Positions 15,194 to 24,068 of a stretch of 33,660 bases of DNA are shown in pieces. How positions within the stretch are numbered: the stretch's first letter is position 1; each line of letters starts with the position of its first letter. The DNA lies in contig CALXOP010000094.1 in the NCBI GenBank assembly GCA_944390035.1, positions 1 through 33,660 of the forward strand. Direction: 5' to 3'. Source of the stretch: an uncultured Alphaproteobacteria bacterium (GTDB taxonomy: Bacteria > Pseudomonadota > Alphaproteobacteria > RF32 > CAG-239). Under the pieces are notes generated by a model. The model searched no databases, had not been told where the DNA came from, and saw only the letters and a program-made list of their open reading frames with translations. Both the position numbers and the translations under genes were made by a program.

Positions 15194-17188
15194 TTAGAGG
15201 TTCTTCATGCCTAAGAGTTCAAGCTCTTTAATTTTATCACGATAGATCATCGCTTCCTCAAATTCCAGATTTTGAGCGGCTTCCTTCATCTTGCGGGTAT
15301 ATTCTTTGAGCTTTTTATCGATATTCTTCAAATCTTCGACTTCTTGTTTGGTTTCTTGTTTGAGGAAGTCGGTTTCGGTCATCTCTTTGAGCGAGGAGGC
15401 GATACTCTTTTTGATGGTCTGCGGGGTGATGTTGTGTTCTTGATTATAGCGAATTTGTTTTTCGCGCCGGCGGTTGGTTTCCTCCAAGGCATCTTTTATA
15501 GAGCCGGTCATACGGTCAGCATACAAAATAACGCGTCCGTGAGCGTTGCGGGCCGCACGTCCAATGGTTTGGATAAGAGAACGGGTGGAACGCAAAAAAC
15601 CTTCTTTGTCGGCGTCCAATATGGCCACAAGAGAGCATTCGGGAATATCAAGCCCTTCGCGCAAGAGGTTAATGCCGACCAAAACATCAAATACACCTAA
15701 GCGCAAATCACGAATAATCTCTATGCGCTCAAGAGTATCAATATCTGAGTGCAAGTAGCGAACCTTTATACCGTTTTCGTTGAGGTATTCGGTTAGGTCT
15801 TCGGCCATCTTCTTGGTGAGGGTGGTGACTAAAACCCGCTCTTGTTTGGCTATAACCTTACGACATTCTTCCATAAGGTCATCAACCTGATTTTCAACCG
15901 GACGGACAATACATTCCGGATCGGTTAGTCCGGTCGGGCGAATCACTTGTTCGGCAAAGACACCTTGGCTTTGGGCTAATTCCCAATCACCCGGAGTGGC
16001 CGAAACAAAAATGGTTTGGCCGCGCATGGCATTCCACTCCTCAAATTTTAGGGGACGATTGTCCACGCAAGAGGGAAGTCTGAAACCATAATCAGCCAAG
16101 GTTTTTTTGCGGTTGTAGTCGCCGCGGAACATACCGCCGATTTGCGGAACGGAAATGTGGCTTTCATCAATAAATATCAGCGCATTGGGCGGAAGATATT
16201 CAAATAAGGTCGGAGGCGGTTCGCCCGGTTTGCGGCCGGTGAGATAGCGTGAATAGTTTTCAATGCCTTTGCAATGGCCGGTGGTTTCCAACATCTCGAG
16301 GTCAAAGCGGGTGCGTTGCTCGATTCTTTGCGCTTCTAATAATTGATTATTGGCCTTAAAACGCTCAACCGTTTCTGCCAGTTCTTTCTTTATTCCCATG
16401 ATGGCTTGCGAAATGGCCGGTCTGGGGGTGACATAGTGGTTGGCCGGATAGACGGTGACTTCTTTTAATGTGGCTGTTCGTTTGCCGGTGAGACTGTCAA
16501 ACTCGTAGATTTCATCAATCTCATCGCCGAAAAAGGAAATACGCCAGCCGCGGTCTTCATAGTGCGCCGGGAAAATATCCAAAACATCGCCCTGAACGCG
16601 AAAGGTACTACGTACAAAATTGGCTTGGTTACGAACGTATTGCAGGTCGGTTAAATGCTTGCAAACATCACTCATGCTCAGTGTGTCGCCAACTTTTAGG
16701 GGGATGGTCATGGCGGAATAAGATTCAACATCGCCTAAGCCGTAAATGCAGGATACAGAGGCAACGATAATTACATCGTTGCATTCCAAAATGTTGCGTG
16801 TGGCGGCGTTGCGCATTCTATCGATTTGCTCATTCAAAGCCGAATCTTTTTCAATATAGGTATCGGTTTTGGGGACATAGGCCTCGGGTTGGTAATAGTC
16901 ATAGTAAGAGACAAAATATTCAACATGGTTGTTGGGAAAAAATTCTTTCATCTCACTGTATAATTGTGCGGCCAAAATTTTGTTGGGCGCCATTATCAAG
17001 GCCGGTCTTTGGCAAGTTTCAATCACTTTGGCCATGGTGAAAGTTTTACCGCTGCCGGTAACGCCTAACAAAACCTGATTTTTGGTGCCGGCATTGATGC
17101 CGTCGCAAAGTTCTTTGATGGCGGTGGGTTGGTCGCCTGAAGGAGAAAAAGGACTGTTAATGACAAATTTACTGAGGTGTGTTGCCAT
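15194..17188 (-). CDS. uvrB: UvrABC excinuclease subunit B
   Basis: UvrB is the damage-verifying helicase-like subunit that receives DNA from UvrA and recruits UvrC. The 664-residue protein has Walker A GVTGSGKT near residue 43, the beta-hairpin region ([12 protein letters not shown]), DESH motif II ([11 protein letters not shown]), helicase motif VI (QTIGRAARN) and a C-terminal UVR domain ([17 protein letters not shown]) that contacts UvrC. I start it at ATG 17188, with GAGGA about 12 nt upstream; a TTG at 17209 is less likely. The start overlaps the end of the upstream TPR gene by 20 bp, which implies translational coupling to the flagellar operon. No terminator hairpin follows closely. Confidence 0.97.
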   Translation of the reverse strand: MATHLSKFVINSPFSPSGDQPTAIKELCDGINAGTKNQVLLGVTGSGKTFTMAKVIETCQRPALIMAPNKILAAQLYSEMKEFFPNNHVEYFVSYYDYYQPEAYVPKTDTYIEKDSALNEQIDRMRNAATRNILECNDVIIVASVSCIYGLGDVESYSAMTIPLKVGDTLSMSDVCKHLTDLQYVRNQANFVRSTFRVQGDVLDIFPAHYEDRGWRISFFGDEIDEIYEFDSLTGKRTATLKEVTVYPANHYVTPRPAISQAIMGIKKELAETVERFKANNQLLEAQRIEQRTRFDLEMLETTGHCKGIENYSRYLTGRKPGEPPPTLFEYLPPNALIFIDESHISVPQIGGMFRGDYNRKKTLADYGFRLPSCVDNRPLKFEEWNAMRGQTIFVSATPGDWELAQSQGVFAEQVIRPTGLTDPECIVRPVENQVDDLMEECRKVIAKQERVLVTTLTKKMAEDLTEYLNENGIKVRYLHSDIDTLERIEIIRDLRLGVFDVLVGINLLREGLDIPECSLVAILDADKEGFLRSTRSLIQTIGRAARNAHGRVILYADRMTGSIKDALEETNRRREKQIRYNQEHNITPQTIKKSIASSLKEMTETDFLKQETKQEVEDLKNIDKKLKEYTRKMKEAAQNLEFEEAMIYRDKIKELELLGMKNL

Positions 17189-20100
17189 TGCTGTTTGGGT
17201 CCTCTTCAATTAAAGATTTGTTGTAAATCTTGGCAAAGTTGCTGAAGGTTTCAATGTCGCTTACGGCCTTATCAATGGTGCGGATGTTGATTTGAGAATT
17301 GTCAAAAGTTCCGGTAAGGACGCTAAAGGCACTGTAATATTTGGTGCCTTGGAAATAAGGCATAAATTTGTTGCGCAAACGAATAATCACGGTTTCTCGA
17401 CCGGCCTTTTTCAGCGCGGTTGCCCAATCAAGAATATAGTTGATTTGCTCTTCGCTTAAGGGCTTTCCTGGGGTGGGTTGAGCTATGAGATATTTGAGCG
17501 AATCGGCCGCATTGCCCCAGAGACCGCCTTTCCAGAAAATTTCACTTTTTAACAACAGAGCATTCTTGCTGTAGTCATCTTTTAGCAAGTCAAGTGCTTG
17601 GCTCTCTTGTCCGGTTCCGGCTAAAGCCTTGGCTTTGATGATGCGACGTTGGAGTCTTAAGGTTTGCGGAAGGTCTGGGGTCTTGGTGTCCTCCAGAAGT
17701 TTTAAGGCTTCGTGATTGTTGCCGCGGAATAACTCAATCAATGCCAAGCGTGAGCCATAGGTGGCTTGTTCGATGTTGTTTAATTGTCCGCTTTTTAATC
17801 TTTCTTCCAATAAATTATAGGCTCTATCCAGCAAATCTACCGCAACAAGACGGTCGGCCAATTTTTGCACTATGGCATGGTAGAATTGGCTCTTGGGAGC
17901 TAAATCTTGGTAGTCAATATATAAGGCGAGTGCTTTAAGAGCACTTAAATTATCGGCCTGATTGTTGAGGTAAATATCCTCAAAGAGCTTGATTTGGCGG
18001 CGTTCTACCTTGGGCTTATCCTCAAAAGGAGAAATCTTTTTTAGGTCATCTAATGTGTTGAGGGCGGCTTTGTAGTCATAATTTTTGACATACAAATTAC
18101 TCAAATCACTGAGAAGTTGTTTCTTAAACTCAATTTCACCCCAAGCGTAACGCAAGCCTTCCAAGGATTCAATCGCTTTAATCGGCGGAATAACATTTAG
18201 GCGGATTTCCAAATCGGCAATTTTTTTACGTGCGAGAGAAGAGTATTTCAAATCATTGCTATTGGCGGCTTTGCGATATTCTTGAATTGCGTTGCGCGGA
18301 TAGCCCTGCATCAGCATTTTTTCGGCCGTCAGGTAATTAATCTCCGGCTGCAGATAGGGTTTATTCATGGTTTTTAGAATATCAATAAAACTTTGTGCCG
18401 TAATATCATCTCCGGCGGCAATCGCTGTTCTGGCTCCAACACGGGCAATGGCTTTGCGAATTTGAATTGGGTAATTACGTACCAAATTTAAGTAACTTAC
18501 CAAAACGGCATTGTTTTCGGCGCTCGGCTCTTGTGCCGACAAAGACAAGGTGCGCCAAAAGACGGCTTCATTGATTTCGGGAAGTTTACCGTAAGAGAAT
18601 TCTTCAGCTGCCTGAGCGTATCTGCCGGCTAAAAAGTCGGCAGCACCTAACATGCCGTGAAATCTTTCAGTTGCTACCAAAGGTGAATTTTTGGCAGAGA
18701 TTTTTTCCAAAACACCTAAGGCATTGGTGCCCAGACCTTGAGAAATATAGTATTTGGCGAGTTCAAGTGTGGCTTTGTCTTTTTGCTCGGCATCGGCCTG
18801 AATAATTTCTTGTTTGAGTTGGTCTTCGGCTTCAACGAAGGTTTTGCCTAACAGCTCTTTATCAAATTCAGAAGATAAGTTGGATAAAGCGCCATCTTCT
18901 TGTGCGAGTTGTTTTTGGTGTTTAAGCAGTTCCAAGTTGGGCGAAATATTTAATCCTCTACGGACAGCTTGGATGGTGTAGCCGGTGTTGCCTCGGCTTA
19001 AGGCAATGTCAGTGGCATCGGCGCTAAAAGCGACACCTTGAACGGTTTGTAATAAGGTGAGGTCCGGATAGTTATATTCATCTTTAATGCCAAGGCCGAC
19101 TTCCGTACTGGTTCCGGTTACAATTAAATCACCAATTTCGGGATCAATTAAGGAAACAACATCGCCCGTGGCGGTTGAGGGAATAAACAAATAAGGTTGG
19201 TTGTTGATGTTATATTGGGTATATACCGGCAGAGCCGTTCCTTCTTCGGGGGCATCACGCGTGAATAAGTCAACAATCCAGAGGAGACCTTCCTTACGGA
19301 CAAAGGTGTTTACTTTGGTCTTGGGGTGAATACGGATGACCGTGGCGTTGGGGTGCGGTAGTTGGATGATTTCGTCGGCCAAGGCAGAAGCCGAATTTTG
19401 CAACGTGGGCAAATCAACATTTTGCATATGGTCAAAAATAACCCAAATATAGCCGCTCCTTGCAAAAACAGATAAGCCAACCGGCATATTCCAAGAAAAG
19501 CTCAAACTGGCAACTTGGTTGGGGGATATGACATCAACTTGCGCATTGGTCAGTTCCGTTGGCTCGACCGAGGTTAAAGTTTGAGTCAATTTGTTTATCG
19601 GAACGGATTTTTGCGGCGCAATATTCTCTTGCTGGTTTGAGGTTTGGGCGGGTGCGTTTGCAACATCCAAAACAATTTTATTGTTATGTTCAAAGGATTT
19701 TACCAATGGTGCCGGAAAGATAATATCTAATCCACCGTCTTTGTTTCGTTGCTGCATAATTTGTGCGGCTTTGGCATATTGGGTTAGATTTTGCGGCAAG
19801 ATACCTAAGGCTTGTTTAAAGGAAATAAGAGTTTGTTGCGGCGTGGCTTTAACCATATAAACCGGCTTTTTATCAGGGGCAAATTCAAAAGTAAATCTGG
19901 CAAAATCTTGGTGCACTCCGTAGTCCAATTTGAGAGATGAATTTTGCGTATCAATACTTTGAGCGTGCAAGTCTTTGTCTTGCGGGGCAAAAGAGATAAT
20001 CAGATTGCCGTTTTCACGCTTGTTTTGCACCGTTATGGGACTGTCAAAGGTAAGAATTAAGCCTTTATTGCGGTTGGTAATATTGGCTTTGCTTACGGTT

Positions 20101-20324
20101 TGCGGAAGCTCTTTGATAATTTGATTTAAGGGCAGGGGTTGGCTAAATGCCAAGAAGAGTTCCTGACCATTATTTTCTAACGTATAGTCAATCGTGTCGG
20201 CCAGCGGAATTGTGATGGTGGCATTTGTTGCGGCAGCAACCGTCATATCAGGGGATAAAAGTACCGTGCTGCAAAGCAATGCTTGCAGAAAACGCGATAT
20301 TTTATGTGCTCTGATAATAATCAT
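17169..20324 (-). CDS. Exported TPR-rich protein linked to flagellar motor genes, 1051 aa
   Basis: A signal peptide (about residues 1-30, ending TVAAA) precedes a beta-rich AMIN-like N-terminal half, with hydrophobic alternations in segments such as [15 protein letters not shown] and [15 protein letters not shown]. From about residue 490 to the end the protein is alpha-helical, with TPR/HEAT-like repeats ([54 protein letters not shown]). It is probably periplasmic. Large TPR proteins occur beside motE in alphaproteobacterial flagellar loci, where a role in motor or stator assembly is plausible but not shown. It lies 20 bp after motE and overlaps uvrB. Domain types are clear in outline; the name is not. 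Confidence 0.75.
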   Translation of the reverse strand: MIIIRAHKISRFLQALLCSTVLLSPDMTVAAATNATITIPLADTIDYTLENNGQELFLAFSQPLPLNQIIKELPQTVSKANITNRNKGLILTFDSPITVQNKRENGNLIISFAPQDKDLHAQSIDTQNSSLKLDYGVHQDFARFTFEFAPDKKPVYMVKATPQQTLISFKQALGILPQNLTQYAKAAQIMQQRNKDGGLDIIFPAPLVKSFEHNNKIVLDVANAPAQTSNQQENIAPQKSVPINKLTQTLTSVEPTELTNAQVDVISPNQVASLSFSWNMPVGLSVFARSGYIWVIFDHMQNVDLPTLQNSASALADEIIQLPHPNATVIRIHPKTKVNTFVRKEGLLWIVDLFTRDAPEEGTALPVYTQYNINNQPYLFIPSTATGDVVSLIDPEIGDLIVTGTSTEVGLGIKDEYNYPDLTLLQTVQGVAFSADATDIALSRGNTGYTIQAVRRGLNISPNLELLKHQKQLAQEDGALSNLSSEFDKELLGKTFVEAEDQLKQEIIQADAEQKDKATLELAKYYISQGLGTNALGVLEKISAKNSPLVATERFHGMLGAADFLAGRYAQAAEEFSYGKLPEINEAVFWRTLSLSAQEPSAENNAVLVSYLNLVRNYPIQIRKAIARVGARTAIAAGDDITAQSFIDILKTMNKPYLQPEINYLTAEKMLMQGYPRNAIQEYRKAANSNDLKYSSLARKKIADLEIRLNVIPPIKAIESLEGLRYAWGEIEFKKQLLSDLSNLYVKNYDYKAALNTLDDLKKISPFEDKPKVERRQIKLFEDIYLNNQADNLSALKALALYIDYQDLAPKSQFYHAIVQKLADRLVAVDLLDRAYNLLEERLKSGQLNNIEQATYGSRLALIELFRGNNHEALKLLEDTKTPDLPQTLRLQRRIIKAKALAGTGQESQALDLLKDDYSKNALLLKSEIFWKGGLWGNAADSLKYLIAQPTPGKPLSEEQINYILDWATALKKAGRETVIIRLRNKFMPYFQGTKYYSAFSVLTGTFDNSQINIRTIDKAVSDIETFSNFAKIYNKSLIEEDPNSNGNTPQ

Positions 20325-20344
20325 TTATAGTTGCTTGTATCCGA

Positions 20345-20995
20345 TTAAAAATTGTTGCCTATAATTTTGTCGGTGATTTCTTTGGCCTTTTCGGCTCTCA
20401 TTTGAGAGAGAATCGCCGATGAGGTTGACGGTTTCATTTCTTTGAGCAAAGACACGGTTACTTCAATATCCAAAGTGTTGAAAATTCGGGCGGCGTCTTT
20501 GGGCTTCATCGTTGAATAAACTTTAACCAAAGCATCAATCTTGGCTTTTTCTTTGTCGTTATATTCTTTAATGAGTTTGCGCAATTTTTGCTCATAGTCC
20601 CGCAGTTGGGTTAGGCGTTTGTCAATTTCTTGTTCGGCAACGCGTAATTGTACGGCTTTTTTATCAATTTCGCGGCTTCGGAGATCCAGCGCTTCGCGGC
20701 GTTCGGCCAATTCTTGCAAAATCATAATTTCGGATTGGCTGAAAGTGCTGTTGGGCTGCGGGGTGCCGTCGGTGGTTTGCGGAGAACCGTTAGATTCCAA
20801 AATTTTGCTTAAGTCAGCGGTTTCTTTGGTGTCTTTCTCTTCGGCAAAGGCGTTGCTTTGCGAAATGCTGAAATGATTGGCATAAGGATTTTTTAACATG
20901 TCAAAGACATTGTTGACGCGGATTGACAGCGTTAAAACGGCCATAAAGATAACCAGAGGTAATATGCGGAAATGTTGCTTTAGTCTGTTTAACAT
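20345..20995 (-). CDS. motE: MotE-like flagellar chaperone/motility protein
   Basis: A 216-residue protein with one N-terminal membrane anchor (LPLVIFMAVLTLSI), a linker, a long coiled coil (about 95-165, ERREALDLRSREID through YEQKLRKLIKEY) and a C-terminal MgtE-N-like helical domain (YSTMKPKDAARIFNTLD, MKPSTSSAILSQM). This is the layout of MotE, which in rhizobia helps MotC fold and supports the stator in the periplasm; the C-terminal part should be periplasmic. It follows the DUF6468 gene by 10 bp, with AAGG before the ATG. Confidence in the family is good; the exact partner here is unknown. Confidence 0.82.
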   Translation of the reverse strand: MLNRLKQHFRILPLVIFMAVLTLSIRVNNVFDMLKNPYANHFSISQSNAFAEEKDTKETADLSKILESNGSPQTTDGTPQPNSTFSQSEIMILQELAERREALDLRSREIDKKAVQLRVAEQEIDKRLTQLRDYEQKLRKLIKEYNDKEKAKIDALVKVYSTMKPKDAARIFNTLDIEVTVSLLKEMKPSTSSAILSQMRAEKAKEITDKIIGNNF

Positions 20996-21005
20996 TGTCT
21001 AAACC

Positions 21006-21455
21006 TTATTTTATCGAGCGAAGTGCTTTTAAGAGTTCCATTTCGGCCAAAGAACGCGAATCGTCTTCTGAAAGCTCGGCCTTTGAGCTTGCGGCGGAAG
21101 AGGATTTGGGCGCAGCGGCAGAATTTATTTCTCGACCGGCATGGATGACGTTTTCCAACCGGTCGGCCAAATTGTCGGCACGTTCATTGATAAATGTCAA
21201 ATCATCTTTAAGGTTTTTGGCACTGTCAATGACTTCCTTTAAGTCATCAGAAGAGTTTTGCGTGACGGTTTTGAGTTTCGGAATCGAGTTTTCGGCCTTA
21301 TAGGTGGCTTCATTGAGAGAGGAAATTAATTGCGATAAACTCTTTTGATTTTGACGCAAAAGGCTTAAGTTCTTATTTAGCTTATAAGCATAAATAATGG
21401 TCGGTATCAAAAGGATGATGATGGCCAGATTAATGAGTAATTCAAGACTATCCAT
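21006..21455 (-). CDS. DUF6468 membrane protein of the flagellar cluster
   Basis: A 149-residue protein with one N-terminal membrane helix (LLINLAIIILLIPTIIYAYKL) followed by a coiled coil (about 28-105) and an Ala/Ser-rich tail. The size, topology and place directly after fliM match DUF6468, an uncharacterised family largely confined to alphaproteobacterial flagellar operons. Its ATG overlaps the fliM stop codon by 8 nt (ATGGATAG), so translation is coupled. The function is unknown; a link between motor and membrane is a reasonable guess. Confidence 0.8.
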   Translation of the reverse strand: MDSLELLINLAIIILLIPTIIYAYKLNKNLSLLRQNQKSLSQLISSLNEATYKAENSIPKLKTVTQNSSDDLKEVIDSAKNLKDDLTFINERADNLADRLENVIHAGREINSAAAPKSSSAASSKAELSEDDSRSLAEMELLKALRSIK

Positions 21456-22530
21456 TTTTTTCTGCCTTTCCTTTAATTTTAATTACCACGTTGTCTTCTT
21501 TGCGACCCATGGAGCCCGTAAATAAGGGAACGTCACCGCAAATGATGGTAACATCATCATGCGGATACATATCTAACGGCAAAAATGAGCCTTTGTCCCA
21601 TTTGGCAATTTCGCCTAAAGTTACAATTTTTTCTTTGAGAATCGCTTGCAGCTCAACATCGGTTTCCCATAGTTGTTCAATGAGGTGATTTTCCCAGATG
21701 GCATCACGCCCGTATCTTTCACCCATGAACATTTGTAATAACAAATCACGAATCGGCTCTAAAGTGGCGTAAGGTATCATTAAATCCATTTTGCCGCCGC
21801 GGTCTTCCATATCTACTCTTAAACGGGCTACAATAACGGCATTTGATAAACGTGAAATGGTGGCAAAACGCGGGTTGGTCTCTAATCGATCATAACTGAA
21901 AGTGACAGATGTTATCGGGTCAAATGCGGTTGATAAATCAGATAGTATCAATTCAATCATGTCTTTGACAAGGTTGAGCTCAATCGTGGTATAGGGGCGA
22001 CCTTCAATGCGCATGGCTGCCGTGCCGCGGCGTCCGCCCAACAATACATCAACCATTGAATAAACCAAAGAGGAATCAACCGACATCAAGCCGTAGTTGT
22101 CCCATTCTTCGGCCTTAAAAACGCCCAATAAAGTCGGAAGTGTCAGAGAGTCAATGTATTCGCCGAAACGCATGGATTCAATGCTGTCAAGCGAGACTTC
22201 GACGTTATCTTGAGTGAAATTTCTTAAAGAAGTGGCCATCATCCTGATTAAACGGTCGAATACAATATCGAGCATCGGCAAACGTTCATAGGATACCATG
22301 GAAGAGTTCAAAATGGCTTGTACACCGGTTTTGAGGGTGTAGCCGTCTTCATCTTGCTCAGGAGTGTAACCAAACAGTGTATCTATCTCTTCTTGATTGA
22401 GAATCTTGGAATCTGCGTCACCCGAAGGGGTAGAGGACGTGTTGTTCTCACGTGCTTCTATTCTGTCGGTCCAATCTTGCCCTTTGTTGTCTGCGTTGTT
22501 ATTTGTTGCAGATGTTTGCTCTTCAGCCAC
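21448..22530 (-). CDS. fliM: Flagellar motor switch protein FliM
   Basis: FliM forms the C-ring of the flagellar motor and binds phosphorylated CheY to reverse rotation. The 360-residue protein carries the N-terminal CheY-P-binding motif ILNQEEIDTLFG (residues 43-54), though after an unusually long polar leader of ~42 residues. The CheC-like middle domain has LLGGRRG and IELNLVKDMIELIL, and the C-terminal SpoA domain shows FTGSMGRKEDNVVIKIKG. The start is GTG at 22530, with AGAGGA about 8 nt upstream. fliL lies 14 bp upstream. A fliN gene is not in this window. Confidence 0.96.
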   Translation of the reverse strand: MAEEQTSATNNNADNKGQDWTDRIEARENNTSSTPSGDADSKILNQEEIDTLFGYTPEQDEDGYTLKTGVQAILNSSMVSYERLPMLDIVFDRLIRMMATSLRNFTQDNVEVSLDSIESMRFGEYIDSLTLPTLLGVFKAEEWDNYGLMSVDSSLVYSMVDVLLGGRRGTAAMRIEGRPYTTIELNLVKDMIELILSDLSTAFDPITSVTFSYDRLETNPRFATISRLSNAVIVARLRVDMEDRGGKMDLMIPYATLEPIRDLLLQMFMGERYGRDAIWENHLIEQLWETDVELQAILKEKIVTLGEIAKWDKGSFLPLDMYPHDDVTIICGDVPLFTGSMGRKEDNVVIKIKGKAEKNG

Positions 22531-22544
22531 TGTTTTGTCCTCTT

Positions 22545-23069
22545 TTAGTTGTTTTTCTGAATATCAAAGGTTTTGAAATTCAGGTTTGAAACTTTTATTG
22601 GGTCTGTTAATAGATTTATTCTATATAACAATTCTCTTTTCAAATTATAAAGCCCGTTGGAGCCGCTCAGCTCATCAGGGGTTAATTCGACAATGTGTGC
22701 CAATAAGGTGTCATTTATTCTTGGTAATAAGGCTTCTACCGTCTTTATATCATCCACCGAAGATAATTCAAGACTGAGTTTGAGTTTTACCGTTGTGTTT
22801 TCGCTACGGGATGAACGCAGGTTGGCACTTAGTTCGGGGAGGGCATAAAAAACAGTGATTTTTTCGGCAGAGCCATCCTCGCTGCTCCCCGATACAACAC
22901 TATATTCTCCACCTAAATTGCCATCTTTTTTGGTGAATACGATAATAAAACTGACGACCAAACCAATTACAATGACAATGGGCAGAACATAAATCAAAAC
23001 CTTTTTTTTGTTAAAAGGTTTGGCACTTTCAACTTCGGGTTCTTCCTCATCGGTATTTATATTTATCAT
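22545..23069 (-). CDS. fliL: Flagellar basal body-associated protein FliL
   Basis: FliL surrounds or supports the stator at the inner membrane and tunes motor torque. The 174-residue protein has a short cytoplasmic N terminus, a single membrane helix (residues ~24-46, VLIYVLPIVIVIGLVVSFII) and a periplasmic FliL domain with TVKLKLSLEL and ELLYRINLLTDP. It is first in the fliL-fliM-DUF6468-motE-TPR-uvrB run. GGGGAA lies 6 nt before the ATG. The AT-rich region upstream must hold the promoter. Confidence 0.92.
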   Translation of the reverse strand: MININTDEEEPEVESAKPFNKKKVLIYVLPIVIVIGLVVSFIIVFTKKDGNLGGEYSVVSGSSEDGSAEKITVFYALPELSANLRSSRSENTTVKLKLSLELSSVDDIKTVEALLPRINDTLLAHIVELTPDELSGSNGLYNLKRELLYRINLLTDPIKVSNLNFKTFDIQKNN

Positions 23070-23339
23070 TTGTATTCCCCATTTACCTACTTTTCGCTTA
23101 TTTTACATTATTAATTTTATTAATAAACATTAAAAAGCAACTTATTAAACGGATTTCAGTATTTCTGCGTTATTTTAACCAATAATTATTGAATAGCGGT
23201 GTATGATTACCATAATGGTTTTACCAAAACTGTGTTGTGTTACAAATATGTTAAATTTTTTTCGCCTCTTTTACTATATGTGGTAATGGGGCGTGTAATA
23301 TGTTAAAATACTTTGTAACATATTGATGATGAGGAAAAA
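23070..23339. promoter_or_regulatory. Divergent AT-rich control region between flagellar and pilin operons
   Basis: No gene is seen. The 270 bp carry several symmetrical motifs: an 11-bp palindrome ACCAT-A-ATGGT at 23209-23219, an inverted pair TGTTACAAA (23238-23246) and TTTGTAACA (23312-23320), and a direct 10-bp repeat ATATGTTAAA at 23246-23255 and 23298-23307. These are candidate operators. I cannot assign a confident promoter to either side. GAGGA at 23331-23335 is the ribosome site of the first pilin gene. Confidence 0.45.
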
Positions 23340-24050
23340 ATGTATACTTGGATGCTTTTGGCGACATTTATTGCTATTATTTACGCGTTTAATTTATCAA
23401 CGCGTGAGGATATGGCTGAACTGTATACTGTTCCTCAGGCAGAATCCGTCGTGGCAAAAATTGTAACCCAACACCGAGCCGCGCAAGATTATATTCGTGA
23501 CCATCAACCTCCTACTAACGGAAATACCGTTGTGTCTTATTATCCGGGACAAATTGAAATTGATGATTTGGAATATTATTTGCCTTTTGGTTTTGATAGA
23601 ACAGAAGATTATACAACACTGATTTATTGTTTGGACAGAGACAGCACAAATTTATCGGCCGCGGTGACAGGTTGCTCTGAGGGAGGCGTTAGTTGTTGCA
23701 GTAACCCAAACGCAATTACTTATTTGGTGACATTTGGCTGTATTCCTCCGCGTTGGCGGAATTTGATTTCGGGAAAACCAGACGGCAATTTGCTTAAAGC
23801 AATTTCAAATACCGTTGGTACAGGGACGGATTTCGGGTATGCCGATCAGGCAAATGCTGATTTATGGGGGCCTGAAGAAACCGTTAAATCGTCAATGGCA
23901 ATCAGAGGACGAGAAGTAACTTATACTTCTATTCCTCAATATATCATTTCTAATGAATTGGATGGAGTGGGGAGTAAATCTTTCAGTAAAGTTTGTGTTA
24001 ATAATAAAGATTGTCCTTATTGTTTGATTTATATGACACCTTATATGTAG
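23340..24050 (+). CDS. Pilin-like membrane-anchored protein, 236 aa
   Basis: The protein starts with an N-terminal hydrophobic helix (YTWMLLATFIAIIYAFNL) followed by a charged helix, as in type IV pilins, but with no leader or Gly-Glu processing site. The motif YLPFGF at residues 80-85 is matched by YLPYGF (112-117) in the next gene, so both likely share a pilin globular fold. The middle part is Cys-rich (CSEGGVSCCSN, FGCIPP) and the C terminus has VCVNNKDCPYC. It begins with GAGGA 5 nt before the ATG and precedes the PilV-like gene by 18 bp. It probably acts as a minor pilin or assembly partner, by context only. Confidence 0.65.
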   Translation: MYTWMLLATFIAIIYAFNLSTREDMAELYTVPQAESVVAKIVTQHRAAQDYIRDHQPPTNGNTVVSYYPGQIEIDDLEYYLPFGFDRTEDYTTLIYCLDRDSTNLSAAVTGCSEGGVSCCSNPNAITYLVTFGCIPPRWRNLISGKPDGNLLKAISNTVGTGTDFGYADQANADLWGPEETVKSSMAIRGREVTYTSIPQYIISNELDGVGSKSFSKVCVNNKDCPYCLIYMTPYM

Positions 24051-24068
24051 AATTTGAGGAGAATAGTT

